Positions 11,218 through 20,788 of a stretch of 64,000 nucleotides of DNA are shown here, in pieces. The DNA is taken from assembly GCA_018136815.1 (NCBI GenBank), contig JADDIW010000059.1, forward strand, positions 61,007 through 125,006, in the 5' to 3' direction. Each line of letters begins with the position of its first letter. Position 1 is the first letter of the stretch. The translations under genes and the position numbers were made by a program. Below the pieces are notes generated by a model that saw only the letters and a list, made by a program, of their open reading frames with translations, did no database searches and was not told the DNA's origin. This DNA is from Isochrysis galbana (taxonomy: Eukaryota; Haptophyta; Isochrysidales; Isochrysidaceae).

Positions 11218-11935
11218 GATGTCTCAGAGGCAAAAAGAAATAACAGTAAAAGAAAAACAGTAAACAGTAAAAAGAAACAGAGGAAGAAAGAAGAAGAAAA
11301 GTGAAAAAGAAGAGAAAAAAACCCAGAGTATATAGGGCGGTTCTCAGCCCTTCCCATCGGCCCTATGGCTACGTAAACTCTCGCGTGGCATAGTGGTTCA
11401 ACCCACCGCCTCCACCAACCTTTTGCTCTGGGTCGCGAGTTCGAGTCCGGACGGAGCGCTCTGCAGTTCGAGCCCCGCTCCTTCTCCTCTCCGCTCTTCT
11501 TCTACAGTTAAATTCCGCACTCTTCTTCTACCATTAAAATTCCACGCTCTTCTTCTACGGTAAAAATCCTGCCTCTTCCTACTGTTAAAATATCCTGCCT
11601 TCCTACCGTTAAAATTCTGCACTCCGTCTACCGTTAAAATCCTGCCTCCGTCGCCTTGCCAAGACATTTCCTCTGCCTTCCTGCCGGCTTCCTTGCCAGT
11701 TCCTTCCGCCCCGGTTTCCCGCTTGTCTCCGAAAATCGGTTTCACCGCATTACGACCAAGCTTAGTGGGGAAACTCCTCATCCAATTCCGTTACCCGAAA
11801 ATCTCGTTCATCTCGTCGGGCCATCAAGGCCATCTCGTTCATCTCGTCGTCGGGCCATCAGGCCATCTCGTTACATCTCGTTCATCTCGTTACAATCCAA
11901 GCTGCGGCATGATTTCCACAATTTAGAGACATAAG
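11206..11935 (+). repeat. tRNA-like retroposon, tandem copy 1
   Basis: Starts GTCGCATTCGCGATGTCTC, has an A-rich region, a tRNA-like head near 11385-11460, an array of imperfect units (CTCTTCTTCTAC.GTTAAAATTC) at 11490-11645, a unique body, and the CTCGTTCATCTCGTCGGGCC minisatellite ending near 11900. Positions 11206-11728 are repeated base for base 780 bp downstream. Confidence 0.8.
11383..11455 (+). promoter_or_regulatory. RNA polymerase III box A/box B-like tRNA head
   Basis: TGGCATAGTGGTT resembles box A and GAGTTCGAGTCC box B, about 50 bp apart as in tRNA-derived SINEs. The T-arm does not pair cleanly, so this is a decayed or derived tRNA module rather than a tRNA gene. The same block is at 12163-12235. 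Confidence 0.55.
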
Positions 11936-11985
11936 GATTCCGCTTGCAGAAGGCTCGCGAGGACGCTCGTGATTAAGTCGGGGGG

Positions 11986-12715
11986 TGTCGCATTCGCGAT
12001 GTCTCAGAGGCAAAAAGAAATAACAGTAAAAGAAAAACAGTAAACAGTAAAAAGAAACAGAGGAAGAAAGAAGAAGAAAAGTGAAAAAGAAGAGAAAAAA
12101 ACCCAGAGTATATAGGGCGGTTCTCAGCCCTTCCCATCGGCCCTATGGCTACGTAAACTCTCGCGTGGCATAGTGGTTCAACCCACCGCCTCCACCAACC
12201 TTTTGCTCTGGGTCGCGAGTTCGAGTCCGGACGGAGCGCTCTGCAGTTCGAGCCCCGCTCCTTCTCCTCTCCGCTCTTCTTCTACAGTTAAATTCCGCAC
12301 TCTTCTTCTACCATTAAAATTCCACGCTCTTCTTCTACGGTAAAAATCCTGCCTCTTCCTACTGTTAAAATATCCTGCCTTCCTACCGTTAAAATTCTGC
12401 ACTCCGTCTACCGTTAAAATCCTGCCTCCGTCGCCTTGCCAAGACATTTCCTCTGCCTTCCTGCCGGCTTCCTTGCCAGTTCCTTCCGCCCCGGTTTCCC
12501 GCTTGTCTGCAAATCGGTTTCACCGCATTACGACCAAGCTTAGTGGGGAAACTCCTCGTCCAGTTCCGTTACCCGAAAATCTCGTTCATCTCGCCGGGCC
12601 CCAGGGCCATCTCGTTCATCTCGTCGGGCCCCAGGGCCATCTCGTTCATCTCGTCGGGCCATCAAGGCCATCTCGTTACATCTCGTTCACCTCGTTACAA
12701 TCCAAGCTGAGGCCT
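11986..12715 (+). repeat. tRNA-like retroposon, tandem copy 2
   Basis: Identical to copy 1 from 11986 to about 12508 at an offset of exactly 780 bp, then diverging slightly. The minisatellite tail at 12575-12690 has different units from copy 1 (GGGCCCCAGGGCC). The identity points to a very recent duplication or an assembly duplication. Confidence 0.8.
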
Positions 12716-12886
12716 CATTGCATTTTTTATAAAGTTCAAACAAGAAGTCTTTAGGCATCTCCATCTGATACGTTACCGGTGACATATGAAATGCTTACTA
12801 CATACCGGTACAAAAAAGAAGTCGTTCGGTGAGTATACATCTGAAACCTGCAAGTTTGTACCTTAATAAGGGAGTCCTTTAAGTAG

Positions 12887-13757
12887 ATAATAATAATAAT
12901 CAATGTTATATCCTAGCCAACCCCACTAGCTAATTGGACATAACGTCTCAGTCCCGGAATCCCGCCATGCCTGACGGGCCAAGTGTCCGAGTGATACCGG
13001 GGGGTGGGGGCACTGCCCCCTCCCCTCGATATTTGTCCTCCCCCCAGTGCATGCACCGGCCCCGCGCACCCCAGCGCGTCCTCTCCTCGAGTCCACGCTG
13101 GGGGAAAACCCCTTTCGGGTAAAAGCAACGCAGGGGGGGGGGGCATTCGTGAGATAGGAGCCTAGAAGCGCTAATCTCCCTCGCTGGAGCGAGTGGCCGC
13201 GGCGAGCCGCGGCCCTTCCCTCCTGGCTCTGGCGCCCCCGTCTTCTCTTACCCAAACGGGGCGAGAAGACACGTTTCTGCCGGAGGGGAGAGCTGCCGCT
13301 CCCCCCTCCCCTCCCTCTTCCCTTTTCCTCCTCTCTTCCCTGCGGCGGGGGCCCATGGCGCGCGCCTGCGGCCCCTCTTCAGGTCCCCAGGAGGCCGGCA
13401 GGGGCCTGGGAGCACAGCTCAGGGGGCAGGTGAGGCTGGGGCATGGCCCTGGCCCCTCCTGCCTCTCCCTCGCTGGCTCTCGAGCCCCTGCCAGTCGACT
13501 GGAGCTGGCTGGGGGGTCCTGATCAGGGGGCCCAGGGGGAGGAGGGGCTGGTCAGAGGGATGGGCAGGCCACGACGGGCCAGGGCGGGCGAGTCAGGCGG
13601 GCCTGTGGGGAGAGGAATGGGTCAGCAGGGCTGTGTGCTCCTGGCAAGCCATCAGGCGTGCCAGGAGAGTGGGTGGTTCCTCCCCCATGGCAGGGGAGGA
13701 GTGGAGAGAGAGGTGGGCTCGTGCCCCCCAATGGGCGAACTAAGTATAAACTTAGTT
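12887..13757 (-). mobile_element. AACTAAG-headed retroposon, type A, complete
   Basis: Flanked by a perfect 15-bp target duplication, GAGTCCTTTAAGTAG, at 12872-12886 and 13758-13772. Read on the minus strand it starts with the palindrome AACTAAG-TTTATA-CTTAGTT at 13757-13738, then a series of hairpins, and ends with GGCTAGGATATAACATTG followed by (ATT)n. Length 871 bp, no coding capacity. The long duplication and simple 3' tail indicate target-primed reverse transcription (LINE-dependent). No pol III boxes were noticed. Confidence 0.85.
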
Positions 13758-13787
13758 GAGTCCTTTAAGTAGAACTTATACCGTCCA

Positions 13788-14060
13788 CATGGGGGGCATT
13801 TGCCAAAAAAACAACCAAACCTGAGGTTGCACCCTCTCAAGCGAACAATCCCGTGCAGCAGCTCCATATCACAAGGAGGCCGCAACGCGGCCCCTGTGGC
13901 TTGAGGATGAGAGCGCGGCGCGGCGCGCCGCGCATCCTGTTACTTCATCACAAGTTAAAAGATACCAAAGGGGGCCACTGACCACACAGGGCACACTAAT
14001 AGTATCACGCGCAGATCAAACGCACACACGGGGGGATTGCGTAGGAGACTCACACAAGCG
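13788..14060. repeat. Dispersed repeats (two units)
   Basis: 13788-13836 (GGGGCATTTG ... CAAACCTGAGGTTGCACCCTCT) recurs at 34813-34856. 13866-14060 is copy 2 of the repeat at 10187-10400. Confidence 0.75.
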
Positions 14061-14160
14061 AACAAGGAGAGAAGGGGGGAGATCACGGCTCGACTCATGC
14101 GGCCCTCCCCCCTCTCATCCCAATATAAGTTCTAGGGTTCACACCACGCAAAACCACCCG

Positions 14161-14270
14161 TGACAATGCCCCTCCGTCCTCTCCTACGTTTACTTTCTAA
14201 GTCCTGTGAGATCTCCTCTCTCCTCTCTCTTCACGTGAGGAGAGGCGACGGGCCTCCTCTCTTCTTTCTG
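14161..14270 (+). mobile_element. LTR fragment related to the copia-type element
   Basis: Reads TGACAATGCCCCTCCGTCC, then TTTACTTTCTAAGTCCTGTG and TCACGTGAGGAGAGGCGACGG, matching the start of the LTRs at 59963 and 61568 (minus strand). The rest of the LTR is not seen, so this is a truncated or diverged solo LTR. Confidence 0.6.
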
Positions 14271-14439
14271 CCCGCACGCCTTGAAGTGGTGGCACAGACA
14301 CATACACATATGCATCCCTTCAAATCTCCCCCCTCGCAAAACCCCCCGGCTCTCATTATAACTCTCCACAAGCTACAATGAGGGAAAACCCAGTGAGGCG
14401 GACCGACCTACGTCGGGCGACTCACCGGGGGAAAACACC

Positions 14440-15125
14440 GGGGGACGGGGGGGGGGGGACCTCTCGTCGAGAAGCAGAACGGCCCTTACAGCTCGCGCCG
14501 CGAGCATTCCTCGAAGAAATAAATGACTGCGCCCCCCGATACCTGCCACAGGGACGTCTTGAGCCACTCCCTTCCTCTCTTCCTCCTGTCGCCAGCCGCC
14601 CCCCTTCGCCCGTTTGCTAACGCAAACGGGGCCCGTTTCTTACCGCACTCCATCGGGGGGGGTGCAAACCCCCCCCCTCTCCCTCTCTCCATTCTCCTCC
14701 ACCCCCTCTCCCTGCGGCGCGTCGCCATGCGGCGCGCCACGGCCTGCTCTCAGAGGGCCTTTGTGGGCTCCCAGAGGGCCAGCAAGGGCAGCTCAGGGGG
14801 CAGTGGAGGCTGGGGCTCAGCCCCTGGCCCCGGGCCCCCCCTGGGCCTCTCCCACGCTTGCCACGCTGGCCATTGGAGCCTCCCAGCGGCCTCTGTATGC
14901 CTGGCGACCATGGGAGGGGGGGGAGTCAGCTTGAGGGCAGGCCCAGTGTGGGCGTGGGAGTGCGAGTCGCGGCCCGCGCCCACGAAGGGTCTGGGCCAGG
15001 ATGATGATTGCCCAGCCCCTGCCAGAGGGCAGGGGCTGAGGTTGATTGTACGGGCCCACCCCGGGGGGTGTCCGCGATGGAGAGAGGGGAGAGGGGGGCG
15101 CGAGGCCCCCATTGACCCCCACTTA
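14440..15125 (-). mobile_element. AACTAAG-like element, type C, minus orientation
   Basis: Read on the minus strand it begins with CCTACTTTTATAAGTGGGGGTCA near 15133-15112, a hairpin head analogous to the AACTAAG palindrome, then GGGGGCCTCGCGCCCCC. The body matches 44570-45060 inverted and includes the CCCGTTTGC stem with loop TAAC and the GGGGGG-TGCAAA-CCCCCC hairpin. No target duplication was found and the left end is approximate. Confidence 0.6.
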
Positions 15126-15133
15126 TAAAAGTA

Positions 15134-15559
15134 GGTTGTCCCCCGTGTCCTAGTACTGTTTTTGGTACTGATTCTCTCTGTTTTCTGTTCTTCTAAGAAT
15201 GCCAAAAACATACTATTTTAACTGTTTTTGGAACCCCCCCCTGATTTTCCCATCTAGGGATGCCACGATGCCACCCTCCACCAGCCACCAGCCACCAGCC
15301 ACCAGGTACCACAACCTTCCTCAACGACGTGGGAAAACTTCTTCGAGACGAACCTCACCATGTGTTGAGGAGCAGCTAAAGTGCGGAGATCCCATCGCCG
15401 CCCTCTCTTGCAAAGGCCATTCGTTCATTCGTTCTCGAACACTCCCGACAAGGCTCACGACACGACTCGCTCGCACAAACTCACTTTGCTACACTTTAGA
15501 CTAAGGTTAGAATCCGCCTGCCCCACGGGAAGGAGGTGCCGGCCCGGCGGTGCCGCGCG
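15134..15559. other. Intergenic upstream of the palmitoyltransferase gene
   Basis: Contains a short CCACCAGCCACCAG repeat near 15277-15304. No gene recognised. Confidence 0.4.
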
Positions 15560-15684
15560 CGAGCGGCGGGGCGCGGCGGAGCGCAGAGAGCGGGCGGGTG
15601 GGGAAGGGAGGGGAGGGTGGGAGGGAAAGAGAGAGGAGGGGTGGCGGAGGTGGGTGGGTGGCGGGGGTGGGTGGGGGGGGGAGG

Positions 15685-15726
<42 letters not shown>

Positions 15727-15770
15727 GAGGGAGGGAGGGAGAGAAGAGAAGAGCGGGGGAGAGAAGGGTT
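15560..15770. repeat. Purine-rich GGGA/GA tract upstream of DHHC gene
   Basis: GGGTGG, GGGA and (GA)n repeats ending about 70 bp before the ATG at 15842; sense strand purine. Confidence 0.85.
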
Positions 15771-15841
15771 TCGGCTAGTGGTGCGTTCATCTTAACCTTT
15801 AGAAGAGGCAGAGGGTGGAGCAGTAGGAGCGGCAGGAGAGG

Positions 15842-17414
15842 ATGGGCGGCTCGCTAGAGGGGGGCGGCGCCCGGCCGCAGCCCTTTTCAGCGCGCGGCTG
15901 CCTGGTGTGCGACCGGATGGCGCCTCCCGTCTCACATCTCACGCCGGAGATGCTCGGCGCAGCCGAGAGGGGCCTTTTCCCTGAGCCGATCCCTCGCTGG
16001 AACTTACCGCGCCGCTCGGGCCTAATCACATGGGTGCTGCTCCTCACGCTACCCTCGCTCAGCTTCGTAAAGCTGCTCGTCGACTCGGGCGCCGGGCACT
16101 TTGCGCTTGCCACTTTGTGTGTCTACCTATGCTCGACTGTGCTGATGGCGTTGGCTGCCTTCTCCGACCCGGGCACCATCCCACCTAACCGCGACCCGGA
16201 TGTTCGGCGCGCGGTGCAGCTGCGAGACCCCGTCGAGGTGACAGTGCGTGGCCTGTGCATCACGCTCAAGCACTGCGCCACATGTGGCATCCACAGGCCG
16301 CTACGCGCAGTGCACTGCAGAACAACCAATCGGTGCGTGCGGAGGTGGGACCACTACTGCCCGTGGATTGGCAATTCGGTCGGCGAGGACAACTACCCTT
16401 TCTTCTTCGGCTTTGTCATAAGCGCGCTCGTTCTCGCGCTGCTCGTCGTCGTTGGCTCGGTCATGCACATTCGTGACCTTGGCTTGGTGCGGTTAATCGA
16501 CCCCTCCGCGGCCGCCGCCACGAGCACCACCGTGGCAAACCCTGTGTCATGGGTGGGGGATGCAGCGGTTGCCGCTGGGGGCGCGCAGCCTGCAGCCTTG
16601 AGCTTAAGCGGGTGGGTCTCGGCGGCGGCACACACACCTCTCAGCTGCGTACTCCTTGCTCTCTGCACGTTGAGCACCGTGCTCCTCACGCTGCTGCTCG
16701 GGTATCATGTCTTTCTTGTTTCGACCAATCAGACAACCTATGAGAACGTGAGGCATTTGGCGCGCGCTAGCCCGACCGCGTCTCGCTTGATCGGCTGGAG
16801 CGGCGACGCGCACGTTGTATCCTGGCTTGGCTATCCTCGCTTATGGTAGCCCTCTCCCTTACCCCCCCACTCGCACTCGTATTGCTCCCCTCCTTGCCCC
16901 GCTGCCCATGTAGGTGCGTGCCGAGTGGGCTTTCCGTCCGAACCCTTTCGATTCGGGCTGCCTGTCCAACTGGGGGCAGGTGTTCGGCTGCCAGAGAATA
17001 AGTGGCAGGGCCACCAATAGTCTCCGCCACCATCGTCCACCACAATCTATAGCCGACACCAACGACGCCACGGAGGGCGAGTCGATGCCGATGGTGCAGC
17101 GGAGTACCGCCTCCGATGTGTCCGCCACGGAGCTCATGGCGGCCGGCGGAGGCGGTGGCGATGAGGATATCAATCGAAGCAAGGGCTCAGGTCTCGGTTG
17201 CTACCAACGCTCGAGCGCAGCTGAAATGCATTCATCTCCACGCGTCGCCCCGGATACCTTCGAAGCTGGGCCAGAGCCACAATCTGCGCGTGTCGATATT
17301 CCGGCCGTCGACACGGACGGCGAGCAGGCGCAAGCTGTGGACGTCGAGACGAACCATCGCGACGCCAAGGATAGTGAGGCGTTGCTGCTGCCTAAGGGAC
17401 CGTACAGTGTGTAA
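15842..17414 (+). CDS. DHHC-family S-acyltransferase with DHYC active site
   Basis: Two exons, 15842-16747 and 16914-17414, joined in phase 0 through a GTGAGG donor and TAG acceptor, give 468 residues. The join restores the family motif order: DPG (about residue 109), the Cys-rich domain CATCGIHRPLRAVHC with NRCVRRWDHYCPWIGN (about 145-178), TTYEN-VRAEWAFRPNPFD, and NPFDSGCLSNWGQVFG (the PaCCT-type C-terminal motif). There are four hydrophobic segments (about 62-80, 87-107, 185-208, and one before TTYE). Such enzymes attach palmitate to cysteines of membrane proteins in Golgi or plasma membranes. The active site is DHYC rather than DHHC (yeast Akr1 is a functional DHYC enzyme), and a usual Cys in the zinc region is Thr, as is the Cys of NC(I/V)G (Ser here). 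The tail is acidic and low complexity. Confidence 0.9.
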
Positions 17415-18627
17415 TCGGTAGGGGTCGCGCTGAAGTACGGCAAACACCCCTTGAGGTGTTGTCTCTCGGTGCCTCAGCCGCAACTCCGATCGCTTGTTTC
17501 CCTGGCCTAGTCCCCCCACTTGTGCTTCGTCGGCTTTGGCCTTGATCGACGTGTGCCGGCTAGATCGCGCCGCCGCAAGCTGTCAGCAGCTGGCGGGTTC
17601 CGTTCGATCGTCGTATGCTCTAAGCGTATTGTGCGACCCATAATGTGCTCGAGGTGGGGCTTTGCGCTCTTTTGTTAGACTTCCAATGTGTCCGCGTCCC
17701 TTGACCTGCGCAAGACACCGAGAGGAGAACCAGGCCAAAATGAGAACAAGGAGATTTCACAAAGGCCAGCTGGGAGAGATGACGTGATTGATATAGAGAG
17801 GCCGATGTGTAGCGGCAGCGATACTTCATAGTGATGGGTTTTGGCCTATGCACTAGTCATGGACTACTACACTTGGCTTGCGCAATGCGTACAACCGCCG
17901 CAAGGTGCATAGTGGGTAATAAAACATCTGAGCGTTAGTACCACTACTGCCACTAGCCCGGCACTAGCTCACGACGGCCCTCAGCGCAATTGCCCGTAAA
18001 CCTTGACGCGTTCTAGTTTGCAGGGGACTGGGTGGTTCGCAAGATTCCCGGCCACCGCAATAAGCAATAAAAATATTCTTGAAGGTGAAGGTGTCCGCTA
18101 CGCTACTAGTGACTCACACCAAGCTCCGGTATTGCGCTCGCCATCGCCTAAGCCCCACACTCTTACCCCCGCACCCACTACCCCCCCCCTAAGGGGGGTG
18201 GGCCCGCGTGCACTACGACGGGCCGGGCGGGGGGGCGGCGGGCTGGGGCAGGCCTGTCAGCTACACTCCGTAGACACAAACGTAAATAAACGCGTGCGTT
18301 GCTCACCTCATGTCGTCTGCTCCCTTCTCGGATTCTCGGGGACTTTGGGTCGTTCTCTTCTCGGGTCCGCGCCGCTCCATCGCCGCTGTCTTGGTCGTGT
18401 GTTATCGCTATGACTGCGGACTATAGGGCCTTCACGTGTGACGGCCAATGTAGGAGGGGGTTGGTCGGAGGTGTTGGGCGGAGTCGGAGGTGTTGGTACC
18501 TTGCATTCAAGGCCACCTTGCACCCCGAAACGGTTCGGAGGGGATGAAAGCATCTGTCGACACTCTATCCATATGGCCGATGGAGAAACTGACGGTAATG
18601 TGCTTATGTGCTTTGCCTTTGGTTCGT
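17415..18627. other. Intergenic, no gene recognised
   Basis: 3' flank of the acyltransferase gene. Contains a CCCCCCCCTAAGGGGGG palindrome near 18181-18197. No coding signature. Confidence 0.45.
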
Positions 18628-18940
18628 CAACTAAGTTTATACTTAGTTCGCCCATGGGGGGGCACGAGCCCCCCTCTCTCTCCACTCCTCCCCTGCCATG
18701 GGGGAGGAACCACTCACTCTCCTGGCACGCCTGATGGCCTGCCAGGAGCACACTGCCATGCTGACCCATTCCTCTCCCCACAGGCCCGCCTGACTCGCCC
18801 GCCCTGGCCCGTCGTGGCCTGCCCATCCCTCTGACCAGCCCCTCCTCCCCCTGGGCCCCCCTGATCAGGACCCCCCAGCCAGCTCCAGTCGACTGGCAGG
18901 GGCTCGAGAGCCAGCGAGGGAGAGGCAGGAGGGGCCAGCT
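18628..18940 (+). mobile_element. 5' part of AACTAAG-headed element
   Basis: Starts with AACTAAGTTTATACTTAGTT at about 18629, then the GGGGGGG-CACGAG-CCCCCC hairpin, a TCCTCCCC/GGGGAGGA hairpin and a CTCCTGGCA/TGCCAGGAG hairpin, as in types A and B. The similarity ends near GGAGGGGCCAGC at 18940. The 3' half is missing or replaced and no target duplication was found. Confidence 0.7.
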
Positions 18941-19396
18941 ATGATGCTCCAACAGTGCAACAGCTATTGGTGCTCAGGCCGCCTTTGCTTGTAACAGCAA
19001 CAGCAAAAGCTTTTTGGCCAGCAAAAACAAAACCCAGGGCCTCTAAAAATAAAACTAATGCGTGGCGCCCTGCAGCGCAGCGCGCGCCGAGCGACCGTGG
19101 GCCGTGGGCCGATGGGCAGAGGAGAGAGGAGGAGAACAAACAAGTGGAGAATCGCATGAGACACGAGCTAGAGATGGATAGATATAGATACATTATTTAT
19201 GCATGCCACACATACCGCGCGCACGTCGCACGTCACACGGGTCGGACAGGAGGGAGGCGGTTGCAGCGCGCACGCGGAGGCGCGGGAGCGCGGGAGCCGG
19301 GGACACTACACTCATAAAAATAAAAATAAAAATCATCTTTACTTGTACTTGTACTGGTTGGCGCTACTGTTGGACTATTAAAAGCTATAAGGTCCG
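18941..19396. other. Unassigned DNA
   Basis: No gene recognised; A-rich ATAAAAATAAAAATAAAAAT run near 19315-19335. Confidence 0.4.
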
Positions 19397-20473
19397 ATGG
19401 AGCTTTTGCTATTGGCAAAAGTCGTGTCTTCGATGTTCCTACTTGCCGGAGCGCACGTCGCGACGTGCGATCTACGACCGTCGGAGATCGACTACATTCC
19501 CCACTTCTGCGGAGATGCTCTTCACATTCAAAACCTCGGTTGGGACCTCGTGGTCGCGCATCCGCCGTGCACGTATTTGTCGGCGGTGAGTTGCCAGTAC
19601 CCCCCCGCCAAGTGGGGAGAGGGATACAAAGGAAACAGGATACTGGAATTTCCCCTGCCGGAAGAGTACACACTAGACGGAAACACACCACTAGACAAAA
19701 CGGAAGTGAAGCACCTAACGAAAGCCCTCCAGAAACTCGACGCCAGAACACAAACCCAGAACGGGCCCCAACGATGGAAGGACAGACTCCCGGTCGATGA
19801 GAACACGTGGAAGCACTTGGCACGCATATACACCTCCCCAATGATGACGGCGAGAGACTCATACTTGCACTTCCAACACATCACGCATCGTAGAATAGGG
19901 ACACATAACAGATTCCCCGGAAGAGACCCGACGTGCCGACTCTGCAAACAATCACACGAATCATCTACGCACCTTGGGACATGCCCGGCGCTAGACGACA
20001 TATTCGACATGATACACGAACTGACAGAATACCATCCAACTCAACACGTTTCGACTTCCACCGACCAAGCAGTAGATAGACTGTTCATACTCCCCAACAC
20101 GCACTCGCCACACTCTAGAGAAATACTATACATCCTAGCATGGAGATACATTCTAACAGATTTTTACAGAGTACACTTCGACAACATAACATTTGATAGC
20201 AAACAAATCAAAAAAAGAATACTGACGAGATACACCGCACTAGTGAAGGCAGCGCACTTCGGCAACTCCACTGACGCGGCCAGAAGAGCCCAAGCAGACA
20301 TGGGCCGACAACCAAAAAAACGGATAGACACCAGCGACTTCCGCCCTCTATTCGACGTAATAGACGACGACACACTAGCACCAAGCCATACCCTAAAGAT
20401 AGCAACGCAGAAACTGGAGATCGAACACATCCTCGTACAAGAAAACAAGGAACATGCGAGCGACCAGGGATAG
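19397..20473 (+). pseudogene. Chimeric ORF: HPPC methyltransferase-like fragment fused to LINE RT C-terminus
   Basis: An uninterrupted 358-residue frame with two unrelated parts. Residues 12-68 (AGAHVATCDLRPSE, then WDLVVAHPPCTYLS) resemble small phage and algal-virus proteins with a methyltransferase-like HPPC motif; this is from memory of the family and not verified. From about residue 70 it becomes the C-terminal region of a non-LTR retrotransposon polyprotein: HITHRRIGTHNRFPGRD, the zinc knuckle CRLCKQSHESSTHLGTC, ILYILAWRYILTDFYRVH, and the family signature MGRQPKKRIDTSDFRPLF. The same signature recurs in decayed form near 36087 and 62572. The LINE is 5' truncated and happens to continue the frame of the fragment. 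Whether it is expressed is unknown. Confidence 0.6.
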
Positions 20474-20788
20474 CGCCCTGGCTACAAGGGAGGAGAAACT
20501 CCCTAAAGACCCACCCATAGGGGAAAGCCGCAAGGCTGGGCCCCCACAAAGAGTAGCAACCCAAAGCGCCTCACAGCAACGGCGAGCCGAAAGGCCCGCC
20601 CCCCCCCCCCTGACGCCAGACCCAAAGTAGTGCACATGGGTCGACCCCCCGAAACCGAACAAAAAGGACCGAGGGGGGGTGCGAAAGGGGAGAGAGGGTG
20701 GGGCAAGGGCGATGTCAGGGGCAGCCCCCAAGGCGCGGGGCGGAGGATAGCAAAGTAGTAGGCATCTTCAAGAATATTTTTTTTGTAC
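20474..20788 (+). mobile_element. LINE 3' UTR and T-rich terminus
   Basis: Follows the chimeric ORF. Shares CCGAAACCGAACAAAAAGGA, AAGGGCGATGT and GTAGGCATCTTCAAGAATATTTTTTTT with the tails at 37320-37495, 62900-63050 and 63904-64000. Confidence 0.75.

Noticed and set aside
11383-11455. A tRNA gene
   Set aside because: Box A and B-like words are present but the acceptor and T stems do not pair, and it lies inside a repeated retroposon.
11398-12447. Repeated minus frames with GRKAGYFNSRKRQDF
   Set aside because: They translate the tandem units of the retroposon body, antisense to its tRNA-like head; no family match or start context.
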